A DNA stretch of 64,000 bases from Symploca sp. SIO3C6 (GCA_010692425.1 JAAHHJ010000026.1:1-64000); one strand, 5' to 3'; counted from the stretch's first letter, positions 9,214 to 19,491 are shown. Translations and numbers: made by a program. The notes: a model not told the origin generated them from the sequence alone.

Positions 9214-11549
9214 TGACCTCCTCTACGTCTACGAATTAAATCAAAATCTGTTTTGATGCGAAAACCAGCAAAGGTATCAGAGAAGTTATCGCGCTGCTGA
9301 AGCGTCACACCGAGTCGCAGATTACGCAGAAATCGAAAATCGTAGAAGAGTTCCAACACATCTGGCAGATCATCATCATTGTCTTGGCGCAGCCTCTCAT
9401 TAGATAAACCCCGCCCATAAGCTAATCCCAGACGGTCATCTTTGGCAAATACATCCAAGAATGTGAGTCCTAAACTGTAGGTATCTGCTCCCTCATCTAA
9501 CTCCCGGTTTTCATAACGACCATAGCGAGCAAATAATCCCATATTGAGATTGGGAATAAAGACTTCAGCATTGATACCGTAGGATTCTTCTCGATCTTCT
9601 GGCTCTAATCCAAAGTCATTATCGCCGCGAGAGAGTGAGAAAATTTCTTGAAAACCAGTATCTGAACCAGCATCTCTGGCTGTAGCATAAGTGCCACGAA
9701 CAATGGCATTGCCGAAACGGAGGCCGATTTCGCCAGCAAAGCCATCAAGATCAAAGTCATCAAGGGCTCGATCCGATGAGAACACGGCTGCTTTAGCTTC
9801 AATATTATCTGTCACGCTCCAGTTGACTAAAGCTCCAGTGCGGGAAGCAATCCCAGTGGCACTCAAGGCAGGATTAGTCTGAAAAACTGAGTTAAAGAAA
9901 TGGCTAACGCCGTCTTTGGCAAAGCTGTTGCGATCAAAGTAGGAAGTTAAATCTAATTGACCAACTACAAAGCGCAAATTAGGTAAATCCTTAAAAGGAG
10001 CTGCCGCCAAATAAAGTTCGTTAATGTTGAAACCATCTTCTGGAGAGTCGGCTAATTCGTTGTCTTCGCTAGTTAAATCAAAGGTGGCACCAAACAATAT
10101 TTGGGGAGTCACTGGATAGATTCCAGACAGACGTGCCCGTGCTACGGAATCTTCACCCTGAGTTATATAGGAACCCTGGAAACTTAAAGAGGGCGAATTG
10201 ATGGGTTTACTACTAATTTCGGGTGGTACTTGAGTGGGTGGTATCTGCCCTAAATTTGTGGTGGGAGTTGACAATGGCTGGGCAAAATTAGGGTTAGGAT
10301 TGACAGGCAGTGGAGCCTGATTTTGAGGATAGTTAGGATACTGAATCCAGCCTTGGTTATAACCGTTAGTAACCACCTGATTGGGAGTGATAGGCAATGG
10401 AGCCTGATTTTGAGGATAGTTAGGATACTGAATCCAACCTTGGTTATAACCGTTAGTACCCATCTGGTTAGGAGTGATAGGTAATGGAGCCTGATTTTGA
10501 GGGTAGTTAGGATACTGAATCCAGCCTTGGTTATAACCGTTAGTACCCATCTGGTTAGGAGTGATAGGTAATGGAGCCTGATTTTGAGGATAGTTAGGAT
10601 ACTGAATCCAGCCTTGGTTATAACCGTTAGTACCCATCTGATTGGGAGTGATAGGTAATGGAGCCTGATTTTGAGGATAGTTAGGATACTGAATCCAGCC
10701 TTGGTTATAACCGTTAGTACCCATCTGGTTGGGAGTGATAGGTAATGGAGCCTGATTTTGAGGATAGTTAGGATACTGAATCCAGCCTTGGTTATAACCG
10801 TTAGTACCCATCTGGTTGGGAGTGAGTGGAGGTGGCAGTGGAGCCTGGTTTTGAGGGTAGTTAGGATACTGCCCTAAGCCTTGGTTATAGCCATTAGCCC
10901 CCATCGGCATTGCTGTGGCGGGCATCAAAAAAAAGGTTTGGGGGTAGTTAGGATACTGCCCTAAACCTTGGTTATAGCCATTAGCCCCCATCGGCATTAG
11001 TAAAACGGTTTGGGGGTAGTTAGGATACTGCCCTAAGCCTTGGTTATAGCCATTAACCCCCATCGGCATTGCTGTGGTGGGTACTGGTGCTGAGCTCAGT
11101 GGTTGTGGTAATTGGGGTAGCTGTGCCAAAGTTTGGTTAGAGTTAGTGGGAAGCTCTAATGACCGTGCTTTGGGAATCCTTGGATTACAAGTTTTTTCGT
11201 TAATACACCCAAATTCGCTGCCTAATTTTAATTGCCCCAAATTCAGAGAATTATTACCCTCAGTAGCTACGAATGCTGAGTTTAGGACTTCGGGAGCTTG
11301 AGTAGGGGATTGAGGAAAATTAGTTTGCTGATGTGTTTGGGTTGGCTCGAAAGAAGTCGTCTCCTGTTTAGAGACACTTGCTTGAGCAGGTTGAATGCTA
11401 CTGACTCCTAGTGCCCAAAGAATGGCTACTAATCCAGTGGCAGGCAAGTTAATCCATAGTTGTCGATTTTGTACGGACAATTGATGGTAATTGGGGATAA
11501 TTAGGTTCATTGCCAAGATTGTTTGCCTGATTAATACTTTGGCTTGCAC
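9210..11549 (-). CDS. Outer-membrane beta-barrel (porin-like / BcsC-barrel-like) with N-terminal tandem-repeat region
   Basis: C-terminal about 330 aa of alternating amphipathic strands (LFYDFRFLRNLRLGVTLQQRDNFSDTFAGFRIKTDF); N-terminal 29-aa repeats; operon position. Confidence 0.65.
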   Translation of the reverse strand: MQAKVLIRQTILAMNLIIPNYHQLSVQNRQLWINLPATGLVAILWALGVSSIQPAQASVSKQETTSFEPTQTHQQTNFPQSPTQAPEVLNSAFVATEGNNSLNLGQLKLGSEFGCINEKTCNPRIPKARSLELPTNSNQTLAQLPQLPQPLSSAPVPTTAMPMGVNGYNQGLGQYPNYPQTVLLMPMGANGYNQGLGQYPNYPQTFFLMPATAMPMGANGYNQGLGQYPNYPQNQAPLPPPLTPNQMGTNGYNQGWIQYPNYPQNQAPLPITPNQMGTNGYNQGWIQYPNYPQNQAPLPITPNQMGTNGYNQGWIQYPNYPQNQAPLPITPNQMGTNGYNQGWIQYPNYPQNQAPLPITPNQMGTNGYNQGWIQYPNYPQNQAPLPITPNQVVTNGYNQGWIQYPNYPQNQAPLPVNPNPNFAQPLSTPTTNLGQIPPTQVPPEISSKPINSPSLSFQGSYITQGEDSVARARLSGIYPVTPQILFGATFDLTSEDNELADSPEDGFNINELYLAAAPFKDLPNLRFVVGQLDLTSYFDRNSFAKDGVSHFFNSVFQTNPALSATGIASRTGALVNWSVTDNIEAKAAVFSSDRALDDFDLDGFAGEIGLRFGNAIVRGTYATARDAGSDTGFQEIFSLSRGDNDFGLEPEDREESYGINAEVFIPNLNMGLFARYGRYENRELDEGADTYSLGLTFLDVFAKDDRLGLAYGRGLSNERLRQDNDDDLPDVLELFYDFRFLRNLRLGVTLQQRDNFSDTFAGFRIKTDFDLIRRRRGGQ
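10313..11075 (-). repeat. In-frame tandem repeat, 87-bp core unit, about 9 units
   Basis: Six MGTNGYNQGWIQYPNYPQNQAPLPITPNQ-type units (one begins VVTNGYNQG) plus three divergent MGANGYNQGLGQYPNYP units. Confidence 0.95.
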
Positions 11550-11801
11550 CCTCTGGCTAATCTAGCAAACAGATTTGTATTTGGCGAGATCCTCTCTAGG
11601 CTCAAATCATTATTCCTAGGGACTTACACCTTTTTTTTTTAATGAGAGATATGAATTTTACAAAACATCTAGTGTAGAAAGTATTCCAAACTACGAAGTA
11701 GCTATTTGACAAAATGGTATCAGCTCAACAAAATGCATATAAATTAAATTTTTTAAAAAACTATTGAATTTAGCAAACAATAAATATCAAAGATTAAAAT
11801 A

Positions 11802-12974
11802 TTATTGTTCATTAAACCTTGGCAAAGTGAAATAGAAGGTGCTACCTTGAGCTAATTCACTTTCAACCCAGATGCAACCTCCATGTTCTTGGACAATCTT
11901 GCGACAGATTGCTAGGCCAAGACCAGTACCTCCTTTGCTGCGGGAGTCAGAGACATCCACCTGTTGAAACCTTTCAAAGACGCTTTCTAGTTTTTCTGCG
12001 GGGATACCTCTTCCCTGATCTTTGACTGTGAACAGTACTTCTTTGCCTTTTGCTTCAACTGCAAGCCAAACTTTGCTCTGAGGAGGGGAGAATTTAATCC
12101 CGTTGCTAAGCAAATTGGTCAGAATTTGCACAACTTTGTCAGGGTCAGCCCAAATAGATATGGAAGCGGTGGTAACTGACAAAGTAACTCTATGCTTAGC
12201 AGCCATTGCCTTCATTGTTTCTACTGCTTGTACAATTAACTCAGCAGCATCGCAGGTTTTTTGAATTGTTACGCTTTTGCCAGACTCAATTCGCTCTAGG
12301 TCAAGGATATCATTGGCTAAGCGCACCAAACGGTCTGTGTTGGTCACGGCAATGTCAAGTATTTGTTGACCTTGTTCTGATAGTTGCCCAACTTGTCCTG
12401 TTGAAAGTAATCTCAGGGAAGCGTGAATTGAAGTCAATGGTGTGCGCAGCTCATGACTGACGATGGAGATAAACTCATCTTTCATCCGTTCTACTTCTAA
12501 AAGCTCATGGGCTTTAGTAAGTTGAGCAGTGCGCTCGGCAACCCGAATCTCTAAAGTCTCATTAGCTTCTCTTAAAGCTTCTGAAATCTGTTTACGCTCA
12601 ATTGCATAGCGCAGGGAGCGAACTAATAGTTCTAAATTAACCTGCCGTTTGACTAAATAATCTTGCGCTCCCTTGCGGAGAGACTCAATTGCTAATTGGT
12701 CATCATTGGTATTGGTAAGTACCACAATTGGTAAGCTAGGGGCGCATTGAATCAGAGGATGAAGAGATTGCAGTCCTTGGCTATCTGGTAAGGTTAAATC
12801 CAGTAGGATCACATCAAAGTCATCTTGCTGAAGTTGGTTAAGTGCCTCTCCCAATCGCTTGACATGCACCAGACTAAATTGCTCAAGCTTGGCCCCGTTC
12901 AAAACCTCTTGCAAAAATCTGGCTTCTGCTAAACTGTCCTCAATCAGCAATATTTTTACTAGACTTGCAACCAT
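11802..12974 (-). CDS. Hybrid receiver-histidine kinase
   Basis: N-terminal receiver (LLDLTLPD), HisKA SHELRTPLTSI, HATPase GTGLGLAICRKIV. Confidence 0.9.
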   Translation of the reverse strand: MVASLVKILLIEDSLAEARFLQEVLNGAKLEQFSLVHVKRLGEALNQLQQDDFDVILLDLTLPDSQGLQSLHPLIQCAPSLPIVVLTNTNDDQLAIESLRKGAQDYLVKRQVNLELLVRSLRYAIERKQISEALREANETLEIRVAERTAQLTKAHELLEVERMKDEFISIVSHELRTPLTSIHASLRLLSTGQVGQLSEQGQQILDIAVTNTDRLVRLANDILDLERIESGKSVTIQKTCDAAELIVQAVETMKAMAAKHRVTLSVTTASISIWADPDKVVQILTNLLSNGIKFSPPQSKVWLAVEAKGKEVLFTVKDQGRGIPAEKLESVFERFQQVDVSDSRSKGGTGLGLAICRKIVQEHGGCIWVESELAQGSTFYFTLPRFNEQ

Positions 12975-13053
12975 AAGCCGTTACAAATTTAACTTGCATC
13001 TTTAGCAGAGAGGGGGAGAAGAGAGAGGGGGAGAATTTTGATCCATCAAGCTC

Positions 13054-13500
13054 TTATTGAGATGGTAAGGTGGCAGTTTCCAGCCAAAATTCTTCAATCC
13101 CCTTGACAATTTTGAACAACTGGCTAAGGTTGCGGGATTTTGTTATGTAACAATTGACGTGTAAATCATAGCTTTGGAAAATATCATCCTCGTTTTTAGA
13201 GGTTGTCAATACTACCACTGGAATGCATTTTAGCTTGGGGTCAGCTTTAATTTCCGCCAGAACTTCTCTACCATCCTTCTTGGGTAAATTTAAATCCAGT
13301 AGGATAATGTCTGGACGCACGGCATCAGTGTATTCTCCTTCTTGACGCAAATAAGCCATAGCGTCCATGCCATTCCTAACTGTCACCACTTGATGCGGCA
13401 CTGAGCTATTTTTTAACCCTTCTTGGATAAGGCGAACATCGGCTCTATTGTCCTCGACTAAAAAGATTGTTATGGGTCTTTCGCCCGTTTCTAAGCTCAC
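13054..13500 (-). CDS. rcp1: Rcp1-like response regulator
   Basis: Receiver only: VEDN, ILLDLNLPKKDG, LTTSKNEDDI, CYITKS; overlaps the phytochrome ORF by 56 bp. Confidence 0.88.
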   Translation of the reverse strand: MSLETGERPITIFLVEDNRADVRLIQEGLKNSSVPHQVVTVRNGMDAMAYLRQEGEYTDAVRPDIILLDLNLPKKDGREVLAEIKADPKLKCIPVVVLTTSKNEDDIFQSYDLHVNCYITKSRNLSQLFKIVKGIEEFWLETATLPSQ

Positions 13501-15784
13501 GCTCGCGTCTCCCTACTGGAATAGTAAAGTAGAACGTTGCACCTTCTCCCAGTTCCGAATCTACCCAGATACGGCCCCGGTGGCACTCCACGATTTTCTT
13601 GCAAATAGCTAAACCCATCCCTGTTCCAGGATATTCATCCCGCGTGTGCAGGCGCTGAAAGATGACAAAAATGCGATCGCTAAACTGCGGTTCAATACCA
13701 ATACCATTATCCCGAACTGAAAATAGCCAGGCATCCTCTAAACGCTGTGCTCCTACATGGATTTCTGGTGGCTGTTGACTCCGGAACTTGATAGCATTGC
13801 CGATGAGGTTCTGGAATAGTTGCATCAACTGGGTACTGTCAGCCATGACGGTGGGCAAGGGATCGTTGGTAATAACTGCCTCACTTTCAGAGATACGCCT
13901 TCCCAAATTAGCAAGGGCACGCTCTAGGGCTGTTTCCACCTCAGTTAGCTCAAACTCAATGCCTTTCAAATCTACCTTTGAGTAAGCCAGCACATCATCA
14001 ATCAGGGTTTGCATCAGGCTTACTCCCTCGACAGCGAAACCGATGAAATCCTTGGCATCTTCGTCGAGCTCCTGCTCATAGCGCATCTCCAAGAGTTGCA
14101 CATAGTTTGCCACTTGATTAAGTGGCTCCTGCAAGTCGTGGGAGGCGACATAGGCAAACTTTTTCAACTCGGCATTGGAGCGTTCTAGATCCTGGGCTAA
14201 TTGGGCGAGTTCATCGGCTTGACGCAGTACAATATTGACGATTGCCTTTCTTAGTTCTAGTGCTGCCTTAATTTCTACCTGTTTCCAGGGTAAAGATTGT
14301 AATTGAACTGTTTGTTTCCATAACTCAAAGGATTTACGGGGCGACAAGTGTACAGTTCCCTCTGAGTGGGTGGCTTCAAAGGCCTTAGCGGGGTCCCCAC
14401 CCCAATTGACAGTTTGAATTACTTCTGGTCGAAACCATAAAACATAGTTTCTCTTGGAAATTGGGATTGCCAGCAAGCCACTAGCTACATCTTTAAATTT
14501 TTCTGCATCTGGATAAATACTAGGTAAGGAATCTGTGGCAAATACTTCTTCGTTAACGTTAATCTTAAGCCATTGGAGCAAAAAATTGAGGTCTTCTTGA
14601 TTGGGAGTTTCGCCAATTACTGTGCAATTACTCCCAAAACACACGGCGGCTCCTTGAGCACTGGTCAAATCCAGTAGATTCGGTTCTTGTTTAATTAAAC
14701 CATCAATAAAGTTTTCTTCTTGGGACATATAATCAATCAACGTCGATTGGATATATGTCAGTTTCATACGATAGTCGTAATCTTCAGTTTCTTCTCTGGC
14801 TGAGATTTCTGAGAAGATTACTCGCCCCAGGAATTCACAGGCTTTACGCAGTTCGTAGGAAACATATTTGGGTGAGAGATGATGACAAGCTATTAATCCC
14901 CAGAGTTTTTGATCTTTAATCAAAGAGATTGTTAAAGAAGCGCTAACACCCATGTTGTGCAGGTACTCGAGGTGACAGGGAGAAGCACTCCTAAGAATAG
15001 AGTGGGTTAAATCCAACTGACGCTGGCTAATGGGGTTATGGGCTGGTAATACTTCAACAGGCTGGGCTTTGGCATCAGGTATTAATCTGATCCAATTAGA
15101 ACTAAATAATTTTCTGGCTGGTTTAGGAATATCTGACTCTGGGTAGTGGAGACCTAGGTAAGGTTCCATGCTTTCTAGTTTCTCTTCAGCAATAACTGCT
15201 CCATGACCATCTTCATCAAACTTATATAGCATCACCCGGTCAAAGCCAGTGACTTTCCGAACTTCCTCGACAATTATTTGACCAAAGTCATTCAGATTTG
15301 TGGTTTCCTGGAGCTGGTTGATTGAGGCTCTAGCTAGATGATAAAAACTGAGAAAGGGAATATTTTCCTGTGAGATGGTAGGCTCTAACTCAAGAATTAG
15401 AAATCCGTCAGGACTACGATGAAAAACACTATCAAATACTACGTAGTCATCACCATTTTTCCTGGCCCACACTTTGGTAGGATTAATAAAATCGAGGTTT
15501 TCTTCTGATAAACCTGCTTTCAGTCTCTCTACCTGATAAGTATCAAAGATATCTTCAAGTTTGGAGTCAAGTATGTCTTCAGGAGGGATGCCGAAAACTA
15601 TAGAGCAGTTGTTGCTAAATTGTAATATTCTTAACTCAGGCTCTTCCAGAACCAAAAGTACTCCATGAGGCTGTATTTGACCATGGAAATGAATTTTTTC
15701 CTGTTCTAAACTAGTCAAATTAAGATCTTGTAGCCGTAAGTTTGTTCCCACCATAATCCATGGTCTCCCATCTAGCGCCATCAA
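13445..15784 (-). CDS. cph1: Cyanobacterial phytochrome, Cph1-type PAS-GAF-PHY-histidine kinase
   Basis: IQPHGVLLVLEEPEL, GLHYPESDIPKPARKLF, SPCHLEYLHNMGVSASLTISLI (GAF Cys for the bilin), kinase SHDLQEPLNQVANYV. Confidence 0.93.
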   Translation of the reverse strand: MMALDGRPWIMVGTNLRLQDLNLTSLEQEKIHFHGQIQPHGVLLVLEEPELRILQFSNNCSIVFGIPPEDILDSKLEDIFDTYQVERLKAGLSEENLDFINPTKVWARKNGDDYVVFDSVFHRSPDGFLILELEPTISQENIPFLSFYHLARASINQLQETTNLNDFGQIIVEEVRKVTGFDRVMLYKFDEDGHGAVIAEEKLESMEPYLGLHYPESDIPKPARKLFSSNWIRLIPDAKAQPVEVLPAHNPISQRQLDLTHSILRSASPCHLEYLHNMGVSASLTISLIKDQKLWGLIACHHLSPKYVSYELRKACEFLGRVIFSEISAREETEDYDYRMKLTYIQSTLIDYMSQEENFIDGLIKQEPNLLDLTSAQGAAVCFGSNCTVIGETPNQEDLNFLLQWLKINVNEEVFATDSLPSIYPDAEKFKDVASGLLAIPISKRNYVLWFRPEVIQTVNWGGDPAKAFEATHSEGTVHLSPRKSFELWKQTVQLQSLPWKQVEIKAALELRKAIVNIVLRQADELAQLAQDLERSNAELKKFAYVASHDLQEPLNQVANYVQLLEMRYEQELDEDAKDFIGFAVEGVSLMQTLIDDVLAYSKVDLKGIEFELTEVETALERALANLGRRISESEAVITNDPLPTVMADSTQLMQLFQNLIGNAIKFRSQQPPEIHVGAQRLEDAWLFSVRDNGIGIEPQFSDRIFVIFQRLHTRDEYPGTGMGLAICKKIVECHRGRIWVDSELGEGATFYFTIPVGRRERELRNGRKTHNNLFSRGQ

Positions 15785-16111
15785 AAGTAGAACCTTGATA
15801 GGGCTAAATTCCCTACCACAAGCCTATTTTTACCTAAATGTAACTTCTGTAGAACTCATCAAAAATTTAATTCACTTGCTCGCAGCTAGTCAGAACAATA
15901 CAGTAAGGTGTGAGACTACTCTTAACTGTACAGAGGCAGAAAAACCTTTCCTAGACCTAGAATTTTTACTACTTATTGATTGCATATTCTCAGTCTGGCC
16001 CTGACCTGAGCGCGACTAATAGCATAGCACACAGAGCAAGATATTATGCCTTGAGTAAATGTTAAAAGTTACACCAGGATGCTGAGGCTCTCGGCAGCTC
16101 TAGTAACTCCC

Positions 16112-16552
16112 TCATTCTCTGGGCAAAGTTACGATTCCTAGCCAAAACTCTTCAATCTTCCTAACAGCTTCAGACAACTGACTAAGGTCATCTGATTTAG
16201 TAATGTAACAATTGACGTGTAATTCGTAACTTTTTAAAATATCTTCTTTACTTTTTGAATTAGTTAGTACTAAAACTGGAATTCGTTTTAGTTTGGGATC
16301 AGCTTTAATTTCTGCTAGAACCTCTTTACCATTCTTCTTAGGCAGGTTTAAATTCAGTAGAATAATGTCTGGGCGCGCTGTCTGAGTGTATTCACCCTCA
16401 TGGCGGAGATAAGCTAAAGCTGCGATGCCGTCCTTAACAAGAACCATCTGATGAGGCACTGAGCTTTCCTTTAAAGCTTCTGCAATCAAGTGAGCTTGAT
16501 TCTCATTATCCTCAACTAGAAGGATTGTGCGTTCTGTTTTACCCTCTTCCAT
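16112..16552 (-). CDS. Rcp1-like receiver with Asp to Asn at the phospho-acceptor (pseudo-receiver)
   Basis: Close paralogue of 13054-13500; ILLNLNLPKKNG instead of ILLDLNLPKKDG; other receiver residues kept. Confidence 0.88.
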   Translation of the reverse strand: MEEGKTERTILLVEDNENQAHLIAEALKESSVPHQMVLVKDGIAALAYLRHEGEYTQTARPDIILLNLNLPKKNGKEVLAEIKADPKLKRIPVLVLTNSKSKEDILKSYELHVNCYITKSDDLSQLSEAVRKIEEFWLGIVTLPRE

Positions 16553-16594
16553 AGACTTTTTATTGACAATAGATATAAATAATTATTTAGCAAC

Positions 16595-17977
16595 TCAAGG
16601 GATGAAAATCTGTTCGTTGCGTAGTGGATCTCCTAATAGCACTGGTTTGTAATTATTGCTATTGTTGGAGTCTGGAATAGTTCCCCATTTCTGCAATAAC
16701 TTCTCTAGCAGCTTGTCTTGCTGGAGCCTGAAATTCCTAATATCCCAACCACCGTTAATAATGGCAAACCAAACTAAACCACGATCACGGGTCAGCATCA
16801 CTCCAGTTAAGGCACTTACCTCTCGTAAAGTCCCAGTTTTGACAGTAGTACCAGCTGGAATTTGCCGTGCGAGCATTGTCCCATCGTGATCACGACCAGC
16901 AACAGGGAATAAATCCATAATACTAAGCTGGTGAGGTTCCAAAAACCGCTCCAGTGCCATGAGCATGGCACTGGCTGCACGGGGAGAAATTCGGTTATCA
17001 ACACCTAAGCCAGAACCATTAATCAATTGAATTTCGGTAGGAGAAACCCCTGCCTGTTGGGCTGCCAATTTTGAGATTATCTGCGCCCCACCCACAGCTT
17101 GCGCTAACATCTGGGCCAACTCATTGTTACTGTAGATGTTCATTTCCCTAAGGATTTGAGTCATCGACAATGACCAGTGACGTAGCAGCAATATTTTTTT
17201 AGCAATGGGGGAATTGGCAACTTTGACGCTACCGTCAATTATAACTTGTGGTTGTGGCGTTTCTGGCGGCATTGAGCGGTGATGAGCAACAATAACCTGA
17301 GACCACAGTTGGGCATTGATACCTTGCCGGAGTAACTGACCAGCAATCGCTGGATTTCTCTCATAGTTAAGGTAAAAATCGCCGCTAATGACTAAATTAC
17401 CACTGACGCGGCGAATACCCAACTGATTGAGACTATTACCTAAGGCAATAGCCTCCTGCCAAATCAAGAAAGGGTCTCCACTGCCAGTAATTACCAAATC
17501 TCCCTGCAAGATACCATCCTTAACTGAGCCAGTGGCACTAACTAGAGTTTCAAATCGATGAGATGGTTCCCATTGCTCTAAAGCAGCAATAGTAGTGGCA
17601 ATTTTCGTAAAAGAAGCTGCTGGTAGAGGAACTTTGCCCTGGTGAGTAGCCAGCCGCCTCATACCTGACTGAATCCATACCCCTTGATTTTGGGGCAGCG
17701 CCCCTTTGGAACTCAATTTTTCTAGGTATTGCTCAACAATTTCCTGTGCAGCTGGATCTGGCTCAGGTGGCAGCACAAACAAAGGCAGATCTTGCCAAGC
17801 CATCAGCTCAACCCGATCAAGTTTAACTGGCATCATCGCCCAAACCGACCGCAGTATGGCAATTAATCCAGATGCGATCAAGATGGGAAGCACTAATTTA
17901 GAGCTTAATCTTTGTAACATTACCAGAATTCCTCCATAGTGGTTAATTGTAGGCAGTTGACGACCATACTCAGGCAT
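16595..17977 (-). CDS. dacB: D-alanyl-D-alanine carboxypeptidase/endopeptidase (PBP4, S13 family)
   Basis: SxxK (SFTK), SxN (SNN), KTG (VKTGTLREVSALTG) motifs. Confidence 0.9.
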   Translation of the reverse strand: MPEYGRQLPTINHYGGILVMLQRLSSKLVLPILIASGLIAILRSVWAMMPVKLDRVELMAWQDLPLFVLPPEPDPAAQEIVEQYLEKLSSKGALPQNQGVWIQSGMRRLATHQGKVPLPAASFTKIATTIAALEQWEPSHRFETLVSATGSVKDGILQGDLVITGSGDPFLIWQEAIALGNSLNQLGIRRVSGNLVISGDFYLNYERNPAIAGQLLRQGINAQLWSQVIVAHHRSMPPETPQPQVIIDGSVKVANSPIAKKILLLRHWSLSMTQILREMNIYSNNELAQMLAQAVGGAQIISKLAAQQAGVSPTEIQLINGSGLGVDNRISPRAASAMLMALERFLEPHQLSIMDLFPVAGRDHDGTMLARQIPAGTTVKTGTLREVSALTGVMLTRDRGLVWFAIINGGWDIRNFRLQQDKLLEKLLQKWGTIPDSNNSNNYKPVLLGDPLRNEQIFIP

Positions 17978-18099
17978 AGAGTAGAATCTTGAAAAGTTTT
18001 CTTAACTAGTTTGTAATTTGTGTAAGTTAAATTACATAGGATTTAAAATTGTTGAGAGTGCTTCTGGTAAAATCTTGAAGGTTTCTATAACTTTGAGTA

Positions 18100-19164
18100 A
18101 TGGCATCGACGCGCGCACGGATCGCAATTGACGCTATGGGAGGGGATCATGCCCCTGCCGAAATCATTGCTGGAGCTATCAGGGCACAAGAAGAGTTGGA
18201 CGTAGAGGTTTTGCTGGTAGGCAATCCTAAGCAGATAGAATTCTCCTTGAAACAACACAAAACTTCTCGCCAGTTGGAAATTGTTACCGCCGAGGAGGTC
18301 GTTGCCATGGATGAAGAGCCTTTGGTGAGCCTGAAGCGCAAACCTAGGGCTTCGATTAATGTGGCGATGGATTTAGTCAAGCACAAACGTGCTCAAGCTG
18401 TAGTCTCTGCAGGTCACTCTGGGGCCGCAATGGCAGCTGCTCTACTGCGCTTAGGACGCTTAAAAGGCATTAAACGTCCGGCAATTGGTGCAGTGTTTCC
18501 GACCTTGGTAGCGGGCAAGCCAGTTATTATTTTGGATGTGGGTGCCAATGTTGATTGTAGCCCCAAATATCTGGAACAATTTGCTGTAATGGGCATGGTA
18601 TATAGCCGATATGTGCTAGGGGTTAACGAACCTAAAGTAGGATTACTAAATATAGGGGAAGAGGCCTGTAAAGGGAATGATATTGCTGTTCGCACTCATC
18701 AGCTGTTGCAAAAAAATCAAAGAATTCCTTTCATTGGCAATGCTGAGGGTCGAGATGTACTCTCCGGCGAATTTGACGTGATTGTATGCGATGGTTTTGT
18801 GGGAAATGTCTTGCTCAAATTTGCTGAAGCGGTGGGTGAGATCATGCTGCAAATCCTTAGAGAAGAATTGCCCCAGGGATTACAAGGTCAACTGGGTACA
18901 GCTCTACTTAAGCCAAATCTGAAGCGAATTAAGCAGCGCATGGATCATGCTGAACATGGTGGTGGTTTGCTCTTAGGCGTTGACGGAGTCTGTATCATCA
19001 GTCACGGCAGTTCCCAGGCTCCTTCTATTTTTAACGCGATTCGCTTGGCAAAAGAAGCAATAGATAACCAAGTCTTAGAGCGAATTGCATCCCAAGATTT
19101 TGAAACTGTTGAGCAACCAAGAGCTAGCAGTCAGAACTCAGAAAAGTCAGGAGTGGCGGAGTGA
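18100..19164 (+). CDS. plsX: Phosphate acyltransferase PlsX
   Basis: IAIDAMGGDHAP start; GHSGAAMAAALL; upstream of fabH. Confidence 0.97.
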   Translation: MASTRARIAIDAMGGDHAPAEIIAGAIRAQEELDVEVLLVGNPKQIEFSLKQHKTSRQLEIVTAEEVVAMDEEPLVSLKRKPRASINVAMDLVKHKRAQAVVSAGHSGAAMAAALLRLGRLKGIKRPAIGAVFPTLVAGKPVIILDVGANVDCSPKYLEQFAVMGMVYSRYVLGVNEPKVGLLNIGEEACKGNDIAVRTHQLLQKNQRIPFIGNAEGRDVLSGEFDVIVCDGFVGNVLLKFAEAVGEIMLQILREELPQGLQGQLGTALLKPNLKRIKQRMDHAEHGGGLLLGVDGVCIISHGSSQAPSIFNAIRLAKEAIDNQVLERIASQDFETVEQPRASSQNSEKSGVAE

Positions 19165-19491
19165 GGAATCAGAAGTTAGAAATTGGCATTTTCAAGCAGG
19201 GTTTTACTGCTGAGTTGCTGAATTTTGGTTTTTCTCCACTCACCAAAACAGCGACGGGGAAACCGACTCCTTTTGGGTGTACCACCAGAGTTGCCCCTTC
19301 GCTTTCGTTTGCTACCATTCATTGGTCGTTATTAAACATCAATGACCAACTACAAAGGGCAAATGACGGCAAATCCCACGCACTACCCTACCCTTTGGGA
19401 ATGGCTGCACCGAACGGGAATACTAACTCGAACGGTGGTGGGATGAGTTCAATCCTGAGTTTCTGCGTATCCCAGCAACCGATGGAGAATA

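Noticed and set aside
10313-11075. Regular 87-bp direct repeats considered as CRISPR
   Set aside because: No unique spacers; repeats are contiguous, in frame and part of a long CDS.
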